Assembly (NCBI GenBank): GCA_030149815.1
Contig: JASLHI010000059.1
Span: 1-60,014, forward strand
Direction of reading: 5' to 3'
Origin: Aquirhabdus sp.
Lineage (GTDB): Bacteria; Pseudomonadota; Gammaproteobacteria; Pseudomonadales; Moraxellaceae
Length of the DNA: 60,014 bases
How positions within the stretch are numbered: the stretch's first letter is position 1; every line of letters starts with the position of its first letter. The translations under genes and the position numbers were made by a program. Under the pieces are notes generated by a model. That model saw nothing but the letters and a program-made list of their open reading frames with translations. It had not been told where the DNA came from and did not search any database. Shown piece by piece: positions 35,246 to 43,946 of the stretch.

Positions 35246-36982
35246 ATGACAACGCCTGAAAAGACGCCAGAAGCACCAGCAACAACAACCGAGGCAGAGC
35301 CAACGACAGCGACGGCAAAACCAGCCTCAAAACCGAGAGCCGCAGCGAAGCCAAGAGCGACAGCGAGCAAGACAGCTTCAGCAGCAAGTACTACAAAACC
35401 CCAATCAACAAAGTCAGCATCAACCGCGAAAGCCAAGACTGCACTCAAAATGCCTGATGAAGTGCTGGAAGTTGCGGTGGTGGGTTCAGGTTTTTCGGGT
35501 TTGGGCATGGCCATTCGCCTTAAAAAAGCAGGTATCACCAATTTCCGCGTATTTGAAAAAGCAGGGGATGTGGGCGGTACTTGGCGTGATAACGTTTATC
35601 CAGGCTGTGCTTGTGATGTGAAGTCCCAGCTTTATTCGTACTCGTTTGAACCGTCTGCAGAATGGTCCAATGCCTACGCCAATCAAGGTGAGATTCTGAA
35701 ATACATTCGTCATTGCGCGACGAAATATGGCATGTATCCGTTCATGCGTTTTAATTCTAAAGTGATGGAAGCGACATTTAATGCTGAAAAGGGTGAGTGG
35801 TTACTCATCATTGAAGGCGGTGAGCTAGTCCGTGCTAAGAATGTGGTTGCAGCACCGGGGCCATTTGCCGATCCGAAAGATCCGCACATCAAAGGTTCTG
35901 ACAGTTTTAAAGGGAAAATTATCCATACCGCACGTTGGGATAATACCGTAGAGCTAAAAGGCAAACGTGTCGCGTTGATTGGTACGGGTGCAACGGCTGT
36001 CCAAGTCGGGCCAGCGATTGCGCCTGAAGTTGCGCATCTCACCGTGTTTCAGCGCACTGCAAACTGGATCATGCCACGTCCAAATCCAAATTTGACTGAA
36101 GCAGAGAAACAAGAAAGCCGTGATAATCCACTGAAAATGAAACTCAATCGTTTAGGGAATTATTGGTTGAATGAAGCGACCGCGCCATTCCTGATTCTAA
36201 AATACGATGCGTTTAAATCGGTGCCGTCGAAGATTTCAAACGATTATCGCAAGCGTAAAGTGAAAGATCCTGAATTATTGAAAAAACTTACACCCAATTA
36301 TAAGTTTGGATGTAAGCGCGTACTGGTTTCGAGTGATTGGTATCCAACCATGCAGCGTGACAATGTGACGCTAGAAGTATCAGGCATTAAGCAAATCACA
36401 CCGACAGGTATCGAAACGGTTGATGGTCAGCATGTTGATGTCGACGTGATCATCTTCGCAACGGGCTATGAAGTCCGTAATACTGGTGCACCATTTCCAG
36501 TACACGGTCTGCAGAATGCTTCACTGGATGATAAATGGAAAGACGGTGCAGAAGCATTTGATGGTATCGTGACCAATAATTTCCCGAACATGTATTTCTT
36601 GGTTGGGCCGTTTACAGGGCCAGGTCATACATCAGTGATTGCCTACGCTGAAGCACAGATTGATTATGTGTGGCAAGCGATTGAACTGCGTAAGCAGATG
36701 AATCTGAAATACATCACGGTGAAGCCAAAAGTGGAAGCAGGTTTTGTAAAAACCATGGATCAACGCAGCGAACATACAGTCTGGAAGTCAGGTTGTGCAA
36801 GCTGGTATCTTAGCCCGAATGGTCGCAACAATGTCCTCTATCCAGGATTCAATGCAGAATATCGTATGCGTATCATGCGTTTTAACCCTGCGAATTATGT
36901 ATTGATCGGTGCGGACAATCAGCCTGTGAAACCTTCGTTGCGTGATCATTTAAGCACCGTGAAAATGGCTTTGACTGCCTAA
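35246..36982 (+). CDS. Baeyer-Villiger monooxygenase with low-complexity N-terminus
   Basis: A 578-residue FAD/NADPH enzyme inserting oxygen next to a ketone. The core begins near residue 75 with VVGSGFSGLG, then GGTWRDNVYPGCACD, the fingerprint FKGKIIHTARWD (residues 221-232) and a second Rossmann GTGATA. The first 68 residues are almost only Ala, Thr, Pro, Lys and Ser (many PKP/TAK steps), an unusual extension for this family. I start at the ATG at 35246 because an upstream frame would overlap tetR. A terminator lies at 37015. Substrates may be long-chain or cyclic ketones; not decided by sequence. Confidence 0.92.
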   Translation: MTTPEKTPEAPATTTEAEPTTATAKPASKPRAAAKPRATASKTASAASTTKPQSTKSASTAKAKTALKMPDEVLEVAVVGSGFSGLGMAIRLKKAGITNFRVFEKAGDVGGTWRDNVYPGCACDVKSQLYSYSFEPSAEWSNAYANQGEILKYIRHCATKYGMYPFMRFNSKVMEATFNAEKGEWLLIIEGGELVRAKNVVAAPGPFADPKDPHIKGSDSFKGKIIHTARWDNTVELKGKRVALIGTGATAVQVGPAIAPEVAHLTVFQRTANWIMPRPNPNLTEAEKQESRDNPLKMKLNRLGNYWLNEATAPFLILKYDAFKSVPSKISNDYRKRKVKDPELLKKLTPNYKFGCKRVLVSSDWYPTMQRDNVTLEVSGIKQITPTGIETVDGQHVDVDVIIFATGYEVRNTGAPFPVHGLQNASLDDKWKDGAEAFDGIVTNNFPNMYFLVGPFTGPGHTSVIAYAEAQIDYVWQAIELRKQMNLKYITVKPKVEAGFVKTMDQRSEHTVWKSGCASWYLSPNGRNNVLYPGFNAEYRMRIMRFNPANYVLIGADNQPVKPSLRDHLSTVKMALTA

Positions 36983-37014
36983 TGCTGATGTAAAATAAGT
37001 CATGCGGTATGATG

Positions 37015-37045
37015 AAACCGTCTGTTTGAATACAGGCGGTTTTTT
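37015..37045 (+). terminator. Intrinsic terminator after BVMO gene
   Basis: The stem aaaccgtctg / caggcggttt (one G-T pair) is followed by a T run, 33 bases after the BVMO stop and before ppiC. Confidence 0.85.
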
Positions 37046-37071
37046 AATTTCTGAAAACATTGAGTCTGAAA

Positions 37072-37350
37072 ATGCCTAAAGCCATCGTGCGTCATATCCT
37101 TGTCAAAGATCGAGAGCTGTGTGAGCAGCTCAAAACGCGCATTGCCAAAGGCGAGGACTTTGCCAAGCTCGCGAAGCAGTTTTCGACGTGTAATTCAGCG
37201 AAGCGTGGTGGTGAATTGGGTGAAATCAGTAAAGGACAATTGGTTCGTCCGATTGATAACGTGGTCTTTACGAAACCAGAGCATGTGGTGCATGGGCCTG
37301 TGAAAAGTCAGTTTGGCTTTCATTTGGTTGAAGTGAAATTTCGCTATTAA
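37072..37350 (+). CDS. ppiC: Peptidyl-prolyl isomerase PpiC (parvulin)
   Basis: A 92-residue single-domain cytoplasmic parvulin, the same size as E. coli PpiC. RHILVKD, the FAKLAKQFSTCNSAKRGGELG block, and GPVKSQFGFHLVEV at the C-terminus hold the catalytic His and Cys/Ser positions. The ATG at 37072 is used; a TTG 12 bases upstream is not. It catalyses cis-trans proline isomerisation with little sequence preference. It lies directly downstream of a terminator. Confidence 0.94.
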   Translation: MPKAIVRHILVKDRELCEQLKTRIAKGEDFAKLAKQFSTCNSAKRGGELGEISKGQLVRPIDNVVFTKPEHVVHGPVKSQFGFHLVEVKFRY

Positions 37351-37559
37351 AGCTTTTGAATATAAGCTTGTGAAAAGGCATCGTTTTAATCGGAAATCCA
37401 AATCATTATTTAATTTTTTACTAAAATACACGATAATCACGCAAATGCTACGTCATCAATCAGGTTTGCCTGTTATATTGTTCGGCGTGTGATGTTGCTT
37501 CTTTTACAATCAACTTGTAATAACAAATTAGAGCTTTTTAGAAGCTTTGGAGAACAGAA

Positions 37560-37964
37560 ATGAGTACTTTTGATTCGATTAAATCATCTATTAAAAATAC
37601 AGTTGCAGATGTACAAGAAAAAGCTAAGAGCGCAGCAGCAGAAGCGCAAGAGTTTGCTAAATCAACTGTTGCAGATGTTCAGGAAAAAGCAACCGCAGCA
37701 TTTGCTGAGGCACAAGAGAAGGCGAATGCTGCGCTAGAAAGTGCAAAAGAAGTTGCTGAGACTGCGAAAAGCCGTGCGCATGATGAGTTGGAAAATGCAA
37801 AAAGCCATGCGACTGATTTAGCGAATAAGGTCGTCGATGCTTCTAAGCCGCTCATGACTGAAGTTGAAGGAAAATTGCAGGAAATCGTCGATAAGGCAAA
37901 GTCTGAAATCGATCAAGTTGTGCAGAAGGTGCAAGGTTCTAAAGATACTCCACCGAAAGAGTGA
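37560..37964 (+). CDS. Repetitive amphipathic helical protein (LEA/phasin/apolipoprotein-like)
   Basis: A 134-residue protein rich in Ala, Glu, Lys and Val with no Cys or Trp and almost wholly predicted helix. Residues 14-35 and 36-57 are tandem 22-residue repeats sharing 16 positions (each begins TVADVQEKA). The rest continues the 11-residue rhythm. It has no signal peptide. Such 11/22-mer helices are seen in LEA proteins, apolipoproteins and lipid-droplet or granule coat proteins. Neighbouring BVMO and patatin genes make a link to stored lipid plausible, but this is inference. A good gag site lies before the ATG, and a hairpin (37982-38010) follows. Confidence 0.8.
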   Translation: MSTFDSIKSSIKNTVADVQEKAKSAAAEAQEFAKSTVADVQEKATAAFAEAQEKANAALESAKEVAETAKSRAHDELENAKSHATDLANKVVDASKPLMTEVEGKLQEIVDKAKSEIDQVVQKVQGSKDTPPKE

Positions 37965-37981
37965 TTGAGTATTGGTGTGCG

Positions 37982-38010
37982 TAGGTGGATTTTCATGTAG
38001 AGTCCACCTA
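37982..38010 (+). terminator. Hairpin after the repetitive helical protein gene
   Basis: Arms taggtgga and tccaccta are perfect, with a 13-base loop and no long T tract; a possible weak terminator. Confidence 0.45.
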
Positions 38011-38024
38011 AGTGTATGCTAGTT

Positions 38025-38051
38025 GTCATTGTATTTTTATAATACAATGAC
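38025..38051 (+). promoter_or_regulatory. Perfect inverted repeat and -10 box of the yhfG-fic operon
   Basis: Perfect 11-bp arms (gtcattgtatt and aatacaatgac) flank a 5-base centre, and a consensus -10 hexamer tataat (38038-38043) sits in the middle. The antitoxin ATG is 31 bases downstream. This is the expected layout for an autoregulated toxin-antitoxin promoter. No strong -35 box is seen. Confidence 0.6.
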
Positions 38052-38082
38052 TATTAATATTTAGCAGATCAGAGGTTTGGTG

Positions 38083-38253
38083 ATGTTAAAAACTCTTCAA
38101 GAAAAACAAAGATATATTCAGCAGAATCGTTTACGTAATTATCAGGCGAGTTTGGCATTAGAAGGCATTTCTTCTGTTAATAGTCACGTGGAAGTGAGTA
38201 AAGCTGAACTTAAAGAAAAATATAAAAAACTTGCATCTACTAGTGCTCGTTAG
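38083..38253 (+). CDS. yhfG: YhfG-type antitoxin for Fic
   Basis: A 56-residue protein directly before fic: its stop codon touches the fic ATG. It reads MLKTLQEKQRYIQQNR, then NYQASLALEGIS, and resembles E. coli YhfG in length, basic N-terminus and RN[YF]QAS..LEG core. It holds the class I Fic-inhibitory motif S-x-x-x-E-G as Ser23, Glu27, Gly28, whose Glu pushes the ATP gamma-phosphate out of the Fic active site. agagg lies seven bases before the ATG. Confidence 0.85.
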   Translation: MLKTLQEKQRYIQQNRLRNYQASLALEGISSVNSHVEVSKAELKEKYKKLASTSAR

Positions 38254-38853
38254 ATGATTGATAAATATGGCGTAAATGGCGATGCTATTTACTGTTATGC
38301 TCACACTAATATTCTAAAAAATAAATTCGATTTACATGATGAAGAAATATTAGAAGATGCCGAGCGAGATTTCTCTACCCAAGCTGTTCTAAGTATTGAG
38401 TACCAAGAGCCTCCATACAATTTAAATTATCTGTGTAATATTCATAAAATCTTATTTGAAGAAATCTATGATTGGGCTGGCCAGCTAAGACAAGTTGATA
38501 TTAGTAAAGGAAATACACGATTTTGTACTTTTGGGCGTATTGCTGCGGAGGCTCATAAGTTATTTCAGAAAATGGCAGTACAAGATTATTTTTCTCGCTT
38601 AGAATGCACACAGTTAATTGAAAGATTAGCAGATTTTTATTGTGAATTGAATGTCATTCACCCCTTTCGTGAAGGTAATGGTCGAGCACAACGTATTTTA
38701 TTTGAGCATTTAATTGTACATTGCGGATACGGTATCGATTGGTCTTATGTTGCAAAGGAAGAGTGGACTGACGCCAATATTGAAGGCTATCATGGAAATT
38801 TAGTGCCCTTAATTCATATTTTTCAGAGATGTATTCTAAGATCTGAAGTATAA
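38254..38853 (+). CDS. fic: Fic family toxin (AMPylase)
   Basis: A 199-residue Fic protein with the full active-site motif HPFREGNGRAQR at residues 136-147, including the catalytic His and the nucleotide-binding Gly-Asn-Gly-Arg. It should transfer AMP from ATP to target proteins (DNA gyrase and topoisomerase IV in related VbhT/FicT toxins), halting growth until neutralised by the small upstream protein. It carries no inhibitory motif of its own, which fits a class I system relying on the antitoxin. The genes abut, so translation is coupled. Target specificity is not evident. Confidence 0.92.
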   Translation: MIDKYGVNGDAIYCYAHTNILKNKFDLHDEEILEDAERDFSTQAVLSIEYQEPPYNLNYLCNIHKILFEEIYDWAGQLRQVDISKGNTRFCTFGRIAAEAHKLFQKMAVQDYFSRLECTQLIERLADFYCELNVIHPFREGNGRAQRILFEHLIVHCGYGIDWSYVAKEEWTDANIEGYHGNLVPLIHIFQRCILRSEV

Positions 38854-38895
38854 GGCAACTTAGCGATTTGTGTGTTTTTTAAGTTGTACCTCTAC

Positions 38896-40329
38896 TCACA
38901 TCCTTTTCTTAATCACTTCAATGCACTGTGGAAACAACCGACTAATCCGCGTCATATCCCGAATCATCGCTATCCGAGGCCAAGTGGCTTGTTCACCCAT
39001 GCGAATATAATCTTTCAGCCTCTGTGGTGTTGGATTAGAAATCACCTTGAGATATTCCGCAGGGATGAATGGAAAATGAAGATTAATATCACCCAGATAT
39101 TGCTGTGATGCGATGGCATGCGCCTGACTAAATATAGGATTAAATGGTGTTTTGTCCGTGAGTTGGCGACTAATATCGAGTAATTCTGCACTACCTTCAT
39201 GGATGACTGTTGCAATCACTTGTTTACCGAGAGCACGTATACCACGTTGATTTTTATGAGTAATAAATGGAATCACATGGGGATTAGCTTGACTGACAAT
39301 AGTTTGACTGACATTGTGCAGACGCGCTAATCGTTCACGCGGTATATCGCCATGCAATGCGCCGTCAATCCATCTTTCTGTACTCATATAAGGCACTTGG
39401 CGCCCGTCTTGAGTACGCGCTTGTAATGCGACTGGTGGAAAGAGTAGCGGAACGGCGCATGAGGCCAGTGCAGCATATTCGACGAGCACATCAGGTGCGG
39501 TTAGATAATTCAGTAATCGAGGTTTTTGGTGAGTACGAGTTGGCGAAATGGTGATATTGAGAATTCGTCCGCTACGTTGATAGGCTTCTGCAAACGTGAC
39601 GCTGCCCACATTTGCAAGAATATGCTCCAACAATTGCCGTTCATCCATCACTGAACCATGTTCACGCATGTCTCGCAGATTGCGCCAACGCAAAGCATCT
39701 AGGTTAATTGTATCCATCTGTTCTTTAAAGAATGAACCAAGTTCAGCGTCACTTTTATTGCATACCGCCGCAGCAATAATCGAACCCATACTTGAGCCTG
39801 CCAACACGTCAGGCAATAAATTCAGTTCCCATAGTGCTTTGACCACACCCAGATGATAAATCCCAAACGCAGCACCACCGCTTAAAATCAACGCAGGGCG
39901 ACCATAAATCTTGGCCGCTTGCTCAAACAATTCTAATTTACGACGCTCTGAAATATTGGGAATGGTTTGTTCGCACAGCGTCCACATGACCCGCTCGACT
40001 TCATCGAGATATTCAGTGACGATATATTTTGTGCCTGACCGAGCATATTGGTAAAGCGCAGGATTATTCAGCTCGCCATTATGGCGATAAATACTTTCTT
40101 GTAATAAACCGATTAAACCATGTAGATCATTGGTTTGTCGTAAGGCTTGCATTTGGTTGATATGATTGCGCATGAGCTGTTCATGACAGAACTCAGACGC
40201 ATCGCTGGCGCGCCATGCCATGAGACCATCTTGAATATCGAGTGCCTCGGCAATACGAAGCCACTCGTTATAACTTTTCGCCTGTGCTAATGATTGGTTG
40301 AGCTGATGGTATTGGCGATGGATGTGCAT
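38896..40329 (-). CDS. Patatin-like phospholipase with DUF3336
   Basis: A 477-residue lipase related to fungal/bacterial triacylglycerol lipases. The N-terminal helical DUF3336 (residues 1-140) is followed by the patatin core: oxyanion loop SGGAAFG, nucleophile in GSSMG, and the catalytic Asp in WIDGALHGDIP. The Ser-Asp dyad is complete. DUF3336 patatins cut stored triacylglycerol or phospholipids. It is convergent with fic, with 42 bases between stops. Lipid-storage turnover is a reasonable inference for an Acinetobacter-like organism. Confidence 0.92.
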   Translation of the reverse strand: MHIHRQYHQLNQSLAQAKSYNEWLRIAEALDIQDGLMAWRASDASEFCHEQLMRNHINQMQALRQTNDLHGLIGLLQESIYRHNGELNNPALYQYARSGTKYIVTEYLDEVERVMWTLCEQTIPNISERRKLELFEQAAKIYGRPALILSGGAAFGIYHLGVVKALWELNLLPDVLAGSSMGSIIAAAVCNKSDAELGSFFKEQMDTINLDALRWRNLRDMREHGSVMDERQLLEHILANVGSVTFAEAYQRSGRILNITISPTRTHQKPRLLNYLTAPDVLVEYAALASCAVPLLFPPVALQARTQDGRQVPYMSTERWIDGALHGDIPRERLARLHNVSQTIVSQANPHVIPFITHKNQRGIRALGKQVIATVIHEGSAELLDISRQLTDKTPFNPIFSQAHAIASQQYLGDINLHFPFIPAEYLKVISNPTPQRLKDYIRMGEQATWPRIAMIRDMTRISRLFPQCIEVIKKRM

Positions 40330-40506
40330 GAATCAGATCCTGTAGAGCATTGAACACAATAGAGAAAGTGTAGCATGCGACTTTTATAGTTCAATCATAG
40401 TTCAACTGATTGTTCAACATGTTCATGATGCGCGGATGACAACAACACGTACAAAGCAGAGATCGGTTTCTGCTCTGCACAAGTCCCAGACCAGTATAAG
40501 TCTAGA

Positions 40507-41712
40507 TCATGCCAAAGCATGCATGATCTGTTCAGCTTCATCGGTACTCATATATTTGGGAACGGCATAGATACCGTGAGCTTCCGCAAATGCGGCTTTG
40601 ATGATCTCAGGGAAGTCCTGACAGTTAATGCCTTTAATTTGCGTATCGATTTTTAATTCGACCAAGAGGGCTTTGACACGGGTGATCAATATCTCAGCTG
40701 CCATCGTATCGTTAAATCCGCCATTGACCAAACCAACGCGTTCTGCAAGTTCCGCCAAACGCTTTCTCGATGCGATATGATTAAAATCAAGAATATGCGG
40801 CATGACAATCGCATTTGCTCGACCATGAGGGATGCCATAGTGCGCACCAAGTTGATGAGCAATCGCATGAACATACCCTAATCCCGCCTGATTCAAAGCG
40901 AGTCCTGCATAATGTGAAGCCAGTGCCATGGCTTCGCGTGCCGCGAGATTGCTGCCATCAGCCCAAGCCAGCGGTAAGTTTTCAAAAATTAAACGTGTCG
41001 CCGCCGCCGCATAATAATCCGTCTCTGCTGATGCGAAGGTACTCATCCATGCTTCTAATGCATGGGTTAACGCGTCTAAACCTGTATCCGCCGTTACACT
41101 GTGTGGCATACCTTGCATGATTTTTGGATCTAAAGCGGCAGCAAGAGGCACGACTTTTGGATCGATCACTAAACCTTTTTGATGGGTCTGATCATCAGAG
41201 ACAACCGCACCAATGGTGACTTCTGAGCCTGTACCTGCGGTGGTTGGAATCACAAATAGTGGTAATGAGGGTTTACGACCTTTGATAATTCCGACCAGTT
41301 GTTGTGGTGTTTTTTTGTTGGTTGCAGACAGTGCCATGACTTTTGCGGTATCAATCGCTGAACCGCCGCCGATTGCCAGCACACTATCGCAGCCTGATGA
41401 TTTCAGAGTAGAGAGTCCATTTTCAATCACGCTAAAGGTTGGGTCAGGTTTTACGCCAGAAAAGATAGAGACTTTTAATCCCAATCGTTGCAGTTCTGAT
41501 TCGATCGGTTGGATAACGCCTAAACCCAGCAAAATTTCATCTGTGACAATCAGGACATGTTTCATGCCAAGCTGAGCGATTGTCGTACTGAGTTTCAGCG
41601 CTGAATCAGCTCCGACCAAGACCAGTGGACGTGGTGCTGGGATCACCATTGTTAACGCTTTGACCGCTGCCAGTTGGGCTTTTGCTTTGATACGTGTTGA
41701 GAGGTTTGCCAT
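40507..41712 (-). CDS. Iron-containing alcohol dehydrogenase
   Basis: A 401-residue group III ADH. The NAD motif GGGSAIDTAKVMAL, the TTAGTGSEVT block, DALTHALEAWMS and the metal-binding His set (HAIAHQLGAHYGIPHGRANAIVMP) are intact. Family members oxidise or reduce small to medium alcohols and aldehydes using Fe(II). The first 30 residues are an extra amphipathic, Ala-rich extension before the core. It is monocistronic. The substrate might be fatty alcohol, in line with nearby lipid genes, but sequence does not decide. Confidence 0.93.
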   Translation of the reverse strand: MANLSTRIKAKAQLAAVKALTMVIPAPRPLVLVGADSALKLSTTIAQLGMKHVLIVTDEILLGLGVIQPIESELQRLGLKVSIFSGVKPDPTFSVIENGLSTLKSSGCDSVLAIGGGSAIDTAKVMALSATNKKTPQQLVGIIKGRKPSLPLFVIPTTAGTGSEVTIGAVVSDDQTHQKGLVIDPKVVPLAAALDPKIMQGMPHSVTADTGLDALTHALEAWMSTFASAETDYYAAAATRLIFENLPLAWADGSNLAAREAMALASHYAGLALNQAGLGYVHAIAHQLGAHYGIPHGRANAIVMPHILDFNHIASRKRLAELAERVGLVNGGFNDTMAAEILITRVKALLVELKIDTQIKGINCQDFPEIIKAAFAEAHGIYAVPKYMSTDEAEQIMHALA

Positions 41713-41844
41713 GCTCAGGACTCACTGATCGTTTATAATGATGTGGACAAATATTGACGACGAATATTCATAATTATGGCGAGTATGGCGGTTTATTCAT
41801 CAGAAATATCCCACCAAAAAAGACACTTTGTATGTCTTTTTTTG

Positions 41845-42981
41845 CTAATCCAGCGTTCTACGATAAAATTTCACAGCCACACCCATGACGATTGCAGTAA
41901 ATAACATTAGTGGCCAGACGTTTGGCCACAGATCAATCCAGTCATTTCCCTTGAGTAAAATGCCGCGAATCAGTCGATTGAAATAAGTCAGGGGGAGCAA
42001 GTTGCCAATAAACTGTGCCCACGCAGGCATCCCAGCAAATGGGAACATAAAACCTGAGAGCAGCATGTTGGGCAGGAAATAAAAAATCGTGAGTTGCATT
42101 GCCTGTAATTGATTCTGTGCAAGAGAGGATAGGGTAATCCCTACGGTCAAACTTGCGGCAATAAACAACAGCGCCGCCAGATAAATCGCAACGATACTGC
42201 CCGTAAACGGCACATGAAACATAAAGCGCGCGCCGAGCAAAATAATAGTGGCTTGCAATAACCCAATCGCAATATAGGGCATGATCTTGCCCGTAATGAC
42301 TTCGATCGGTTTGACGGGCGTGGCGAGGAGGTTTTCCATCGTGCCGCGCTCGCGTTCGCGGGTCATGGCAAGTCCAGTCATCATGACGAGGGTCATGGAG
42401 AGGACGACACCCATCAGACCAGGGACGACATTGTATTGGCTGATGCCTTCTGGATTGTACAAACGCTGGATGTTGACATCGAAGGCGGGCGTACCGCTTT
42501 TTAATTTAACCAATGGTCCTGTTAAATCTTTGTTGCTGACGGATTGCACGAGATTTGGCAGAGCGGCCAATGCTGCATTGGTTGCCAATGGATCGGTCGC
42601 GTCCGCTTCCACAAGTAACGCGGGATGTTTGCCACGAAGCAGATCACGCGAGAAATTGGCAGGAATATTCAATATAAATTGCACTTTTCCTTGGGCGAGG
42701 GCTGCGCGACCTGCTTCTTCATTGGGATATTGATTGACGATATTGAAGTAGGTTGACGCTTTCATCGCGGCGATAAAGCTACGACTGAACTGACTATCAT
42801 CCGAGGCAATAATTGCCGTGGGCATATACTTGGGATCTGTGTTGATTGCATAGCCAAACAGCAACATTTGCATGATTGGAATCATGGTAATCATGCGCAA
42901 TGTGACACGATCACGTATGAGTTGTAGAAACTCTTTGAGTACGATACTCCACCAGCGATGGACTGAGAAGCTGCGTATCAT
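41845..42981 (-). CDS. ABC-2 type transporter permease
   Basis: A 378-residue permease of the YhhJ/YbhR type. A first membrane helix near residues 25-45 is followed by a large periplasmic loop (about 45-180), then five helices ending near residue 370; the ERERGTMENLLATPV coupling segment is a hallmark of the family. It overlaps the ATPase gene by four bases and is the last gene of a membrane fusion lipoprotein/ATPase/permease operon that probably exports drugs, lipids or other hydrophobic compounds. Only one permease gene is present, so it would act as a homodimer. Confidence 0.92.
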   Translation of the reverse strand: MIRSFSVHRWWSIVLKEFLQLIRDRVTLRMITMIPIMQMLLFGYAINTDPKYMPTAIIASDDSQFSRSFIAAMKASTYFNIVNQYPNEEAGRAALAQGKVQFILNIPANFSRDLLRGKHPALLVEADATDPLATNAALAALPNLVQSVSNKDLTGPLVKLKSGTPAFDVNIQRLYNPEGISQYNVVPGLMGVVLSMTLVMMTGLAMTRERERGTMENLLATPVKPIEVITGKIMPYIAIGLLQATIILLGARFMFHVPFTGSIVAIYLAALLFIAASLTVGITLSSLAQNQLQAMQLTIFYFLPNMLLSGFMFPFAGMPAWAQFIGNLLPLTYFNRLIRGILLKGNDWIDLWPNVWPLMLFTAIVMGVAVKFYRRTLD

Positions 42982-43946
42982 TTGGCATCTCCACGATGCA
43001 CTGTGAAGTTATCCGCAGACTGCTTCATCATGTAGATAAAGACATCTTCCAAGCTGGTATTGATTTGCTCCATCTGAAGATGCTGGCCTTGCGTCGCATG
43101 CTGTATCGTATTTTCGAGTTGAGCCGCATTTCTGCCTGCAACATGGATGGATGTGCCAAAAGCCACAGTCTGATCTACGCCTGCTTGTCCGCGTAGTTTC
43201 TGAGCTAGTTCAACGAGATTGTCGCCATGAATTGCCCATGTCGTCAGGTTTTGCTTGGCAATAATTTCAGCCGCAGTGCCTTGCGCTAGTAGCTGTCCAT
43301 AGGCGATGTAGGCGAGCTTGTGGCAGCGTTCGGCTTCGTCCATATAATGTGTGCTGACGAGAACGCTGATGCCTTTTGCTGCCAGTTCATGTAATTCTTC
43401 CCAGAAGTCGCGACGTGCCGTGGGATCGACGCCTGCGGTGGGTTCATCGAGTAGCAAAACTTTGGGCTCGTGCAACATACAGGCAGCAAGGGCGAGGCGT
43501 TGTTTCCAACCGCCTGAGAGTGAACCCGCAAGTTGCTTGGCGCGGCTGGTTAATCCTAATTTTTCCAGCGATCGGTCTACGGCTTCTTTACGATTTTTCA
43601 TGTCGTAGACTCGCGCGACAAAATCGAGATTTTCTCGAATACTCAAATCATCCCAATAGGAAAATTTCTGAGTCATATAACCAATACGCTGTTTAATCTC
43701 ATCGCTTTGTTTGATGATGTCGTAGCCCAGACAGGTTCCGTGCCCTGAATCAGGCGTCAGTAAGCCACACATCATGCGAATCGATGTGGTCTTCCCACTG
43801 CCATTTGGTCCTAAAAAACCAAAAATTTCTCCGCGACGAACTTGCAGCGATAAATCTCTAACGACGTGTTTATCGCCAAAATATTTATTGATATTGGTGA
43901 CATCAATGACCAAATCATCTGCTGAGTTATGCTCATTCTCGATCAT
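42978..43946 (-). CDS. ABC transporter ATP-binding protein (efflux)
   Basis: A 322-residue ATPase of the ABC-2 export family. Walker A GPNGSGKTTS, signature LSGGWKQR, Walker B VLLLDEPTAGVD and the switch His in STHYMDEAERC are complete. A C-terminal extension of about 90 residues after the ATPase core is usual for YbhF/YhiH-type subunits. It overlaps the gene before and after by four bases each, so all three are translated together. Confidence 0.95.
   Translation of the reverse strand: MIENEHNSADDLVIDVTNINKYFGDKHVVRDLSLQVRRGEIFGFLGPNGSGKTTSIRMMCGLLTPDSGHGTCLGYDIIKQSDEIKQRIGYMTQKFSYWDDLSIRENLDFVARVYDMKNRKEAVDRSLEKLGLTSRAKQLAGSLSGGWKQRLALAACMLHEPKVLLLDEPTAGVDPTARRDFWEELHELAAKGISVLVSTHYMDEAERCHKLAYIAYGQLLAQGTAAEIIAKQNLTTWAIHGDNLVELAQKLRGQAGVDQTVAFGTSIHVAGRNAAQLENTIQHATQGQHLQMEQINTSLEDVFIYMMKQSADNFTVHRGDAK

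Noticed and set aside
34990..35541. 183-codon frame opposite tetR and the BVMO start
   Set aside because: Its Ala/Val-rich sequence mirrors the low-complexity BVMO extension on the other strand.
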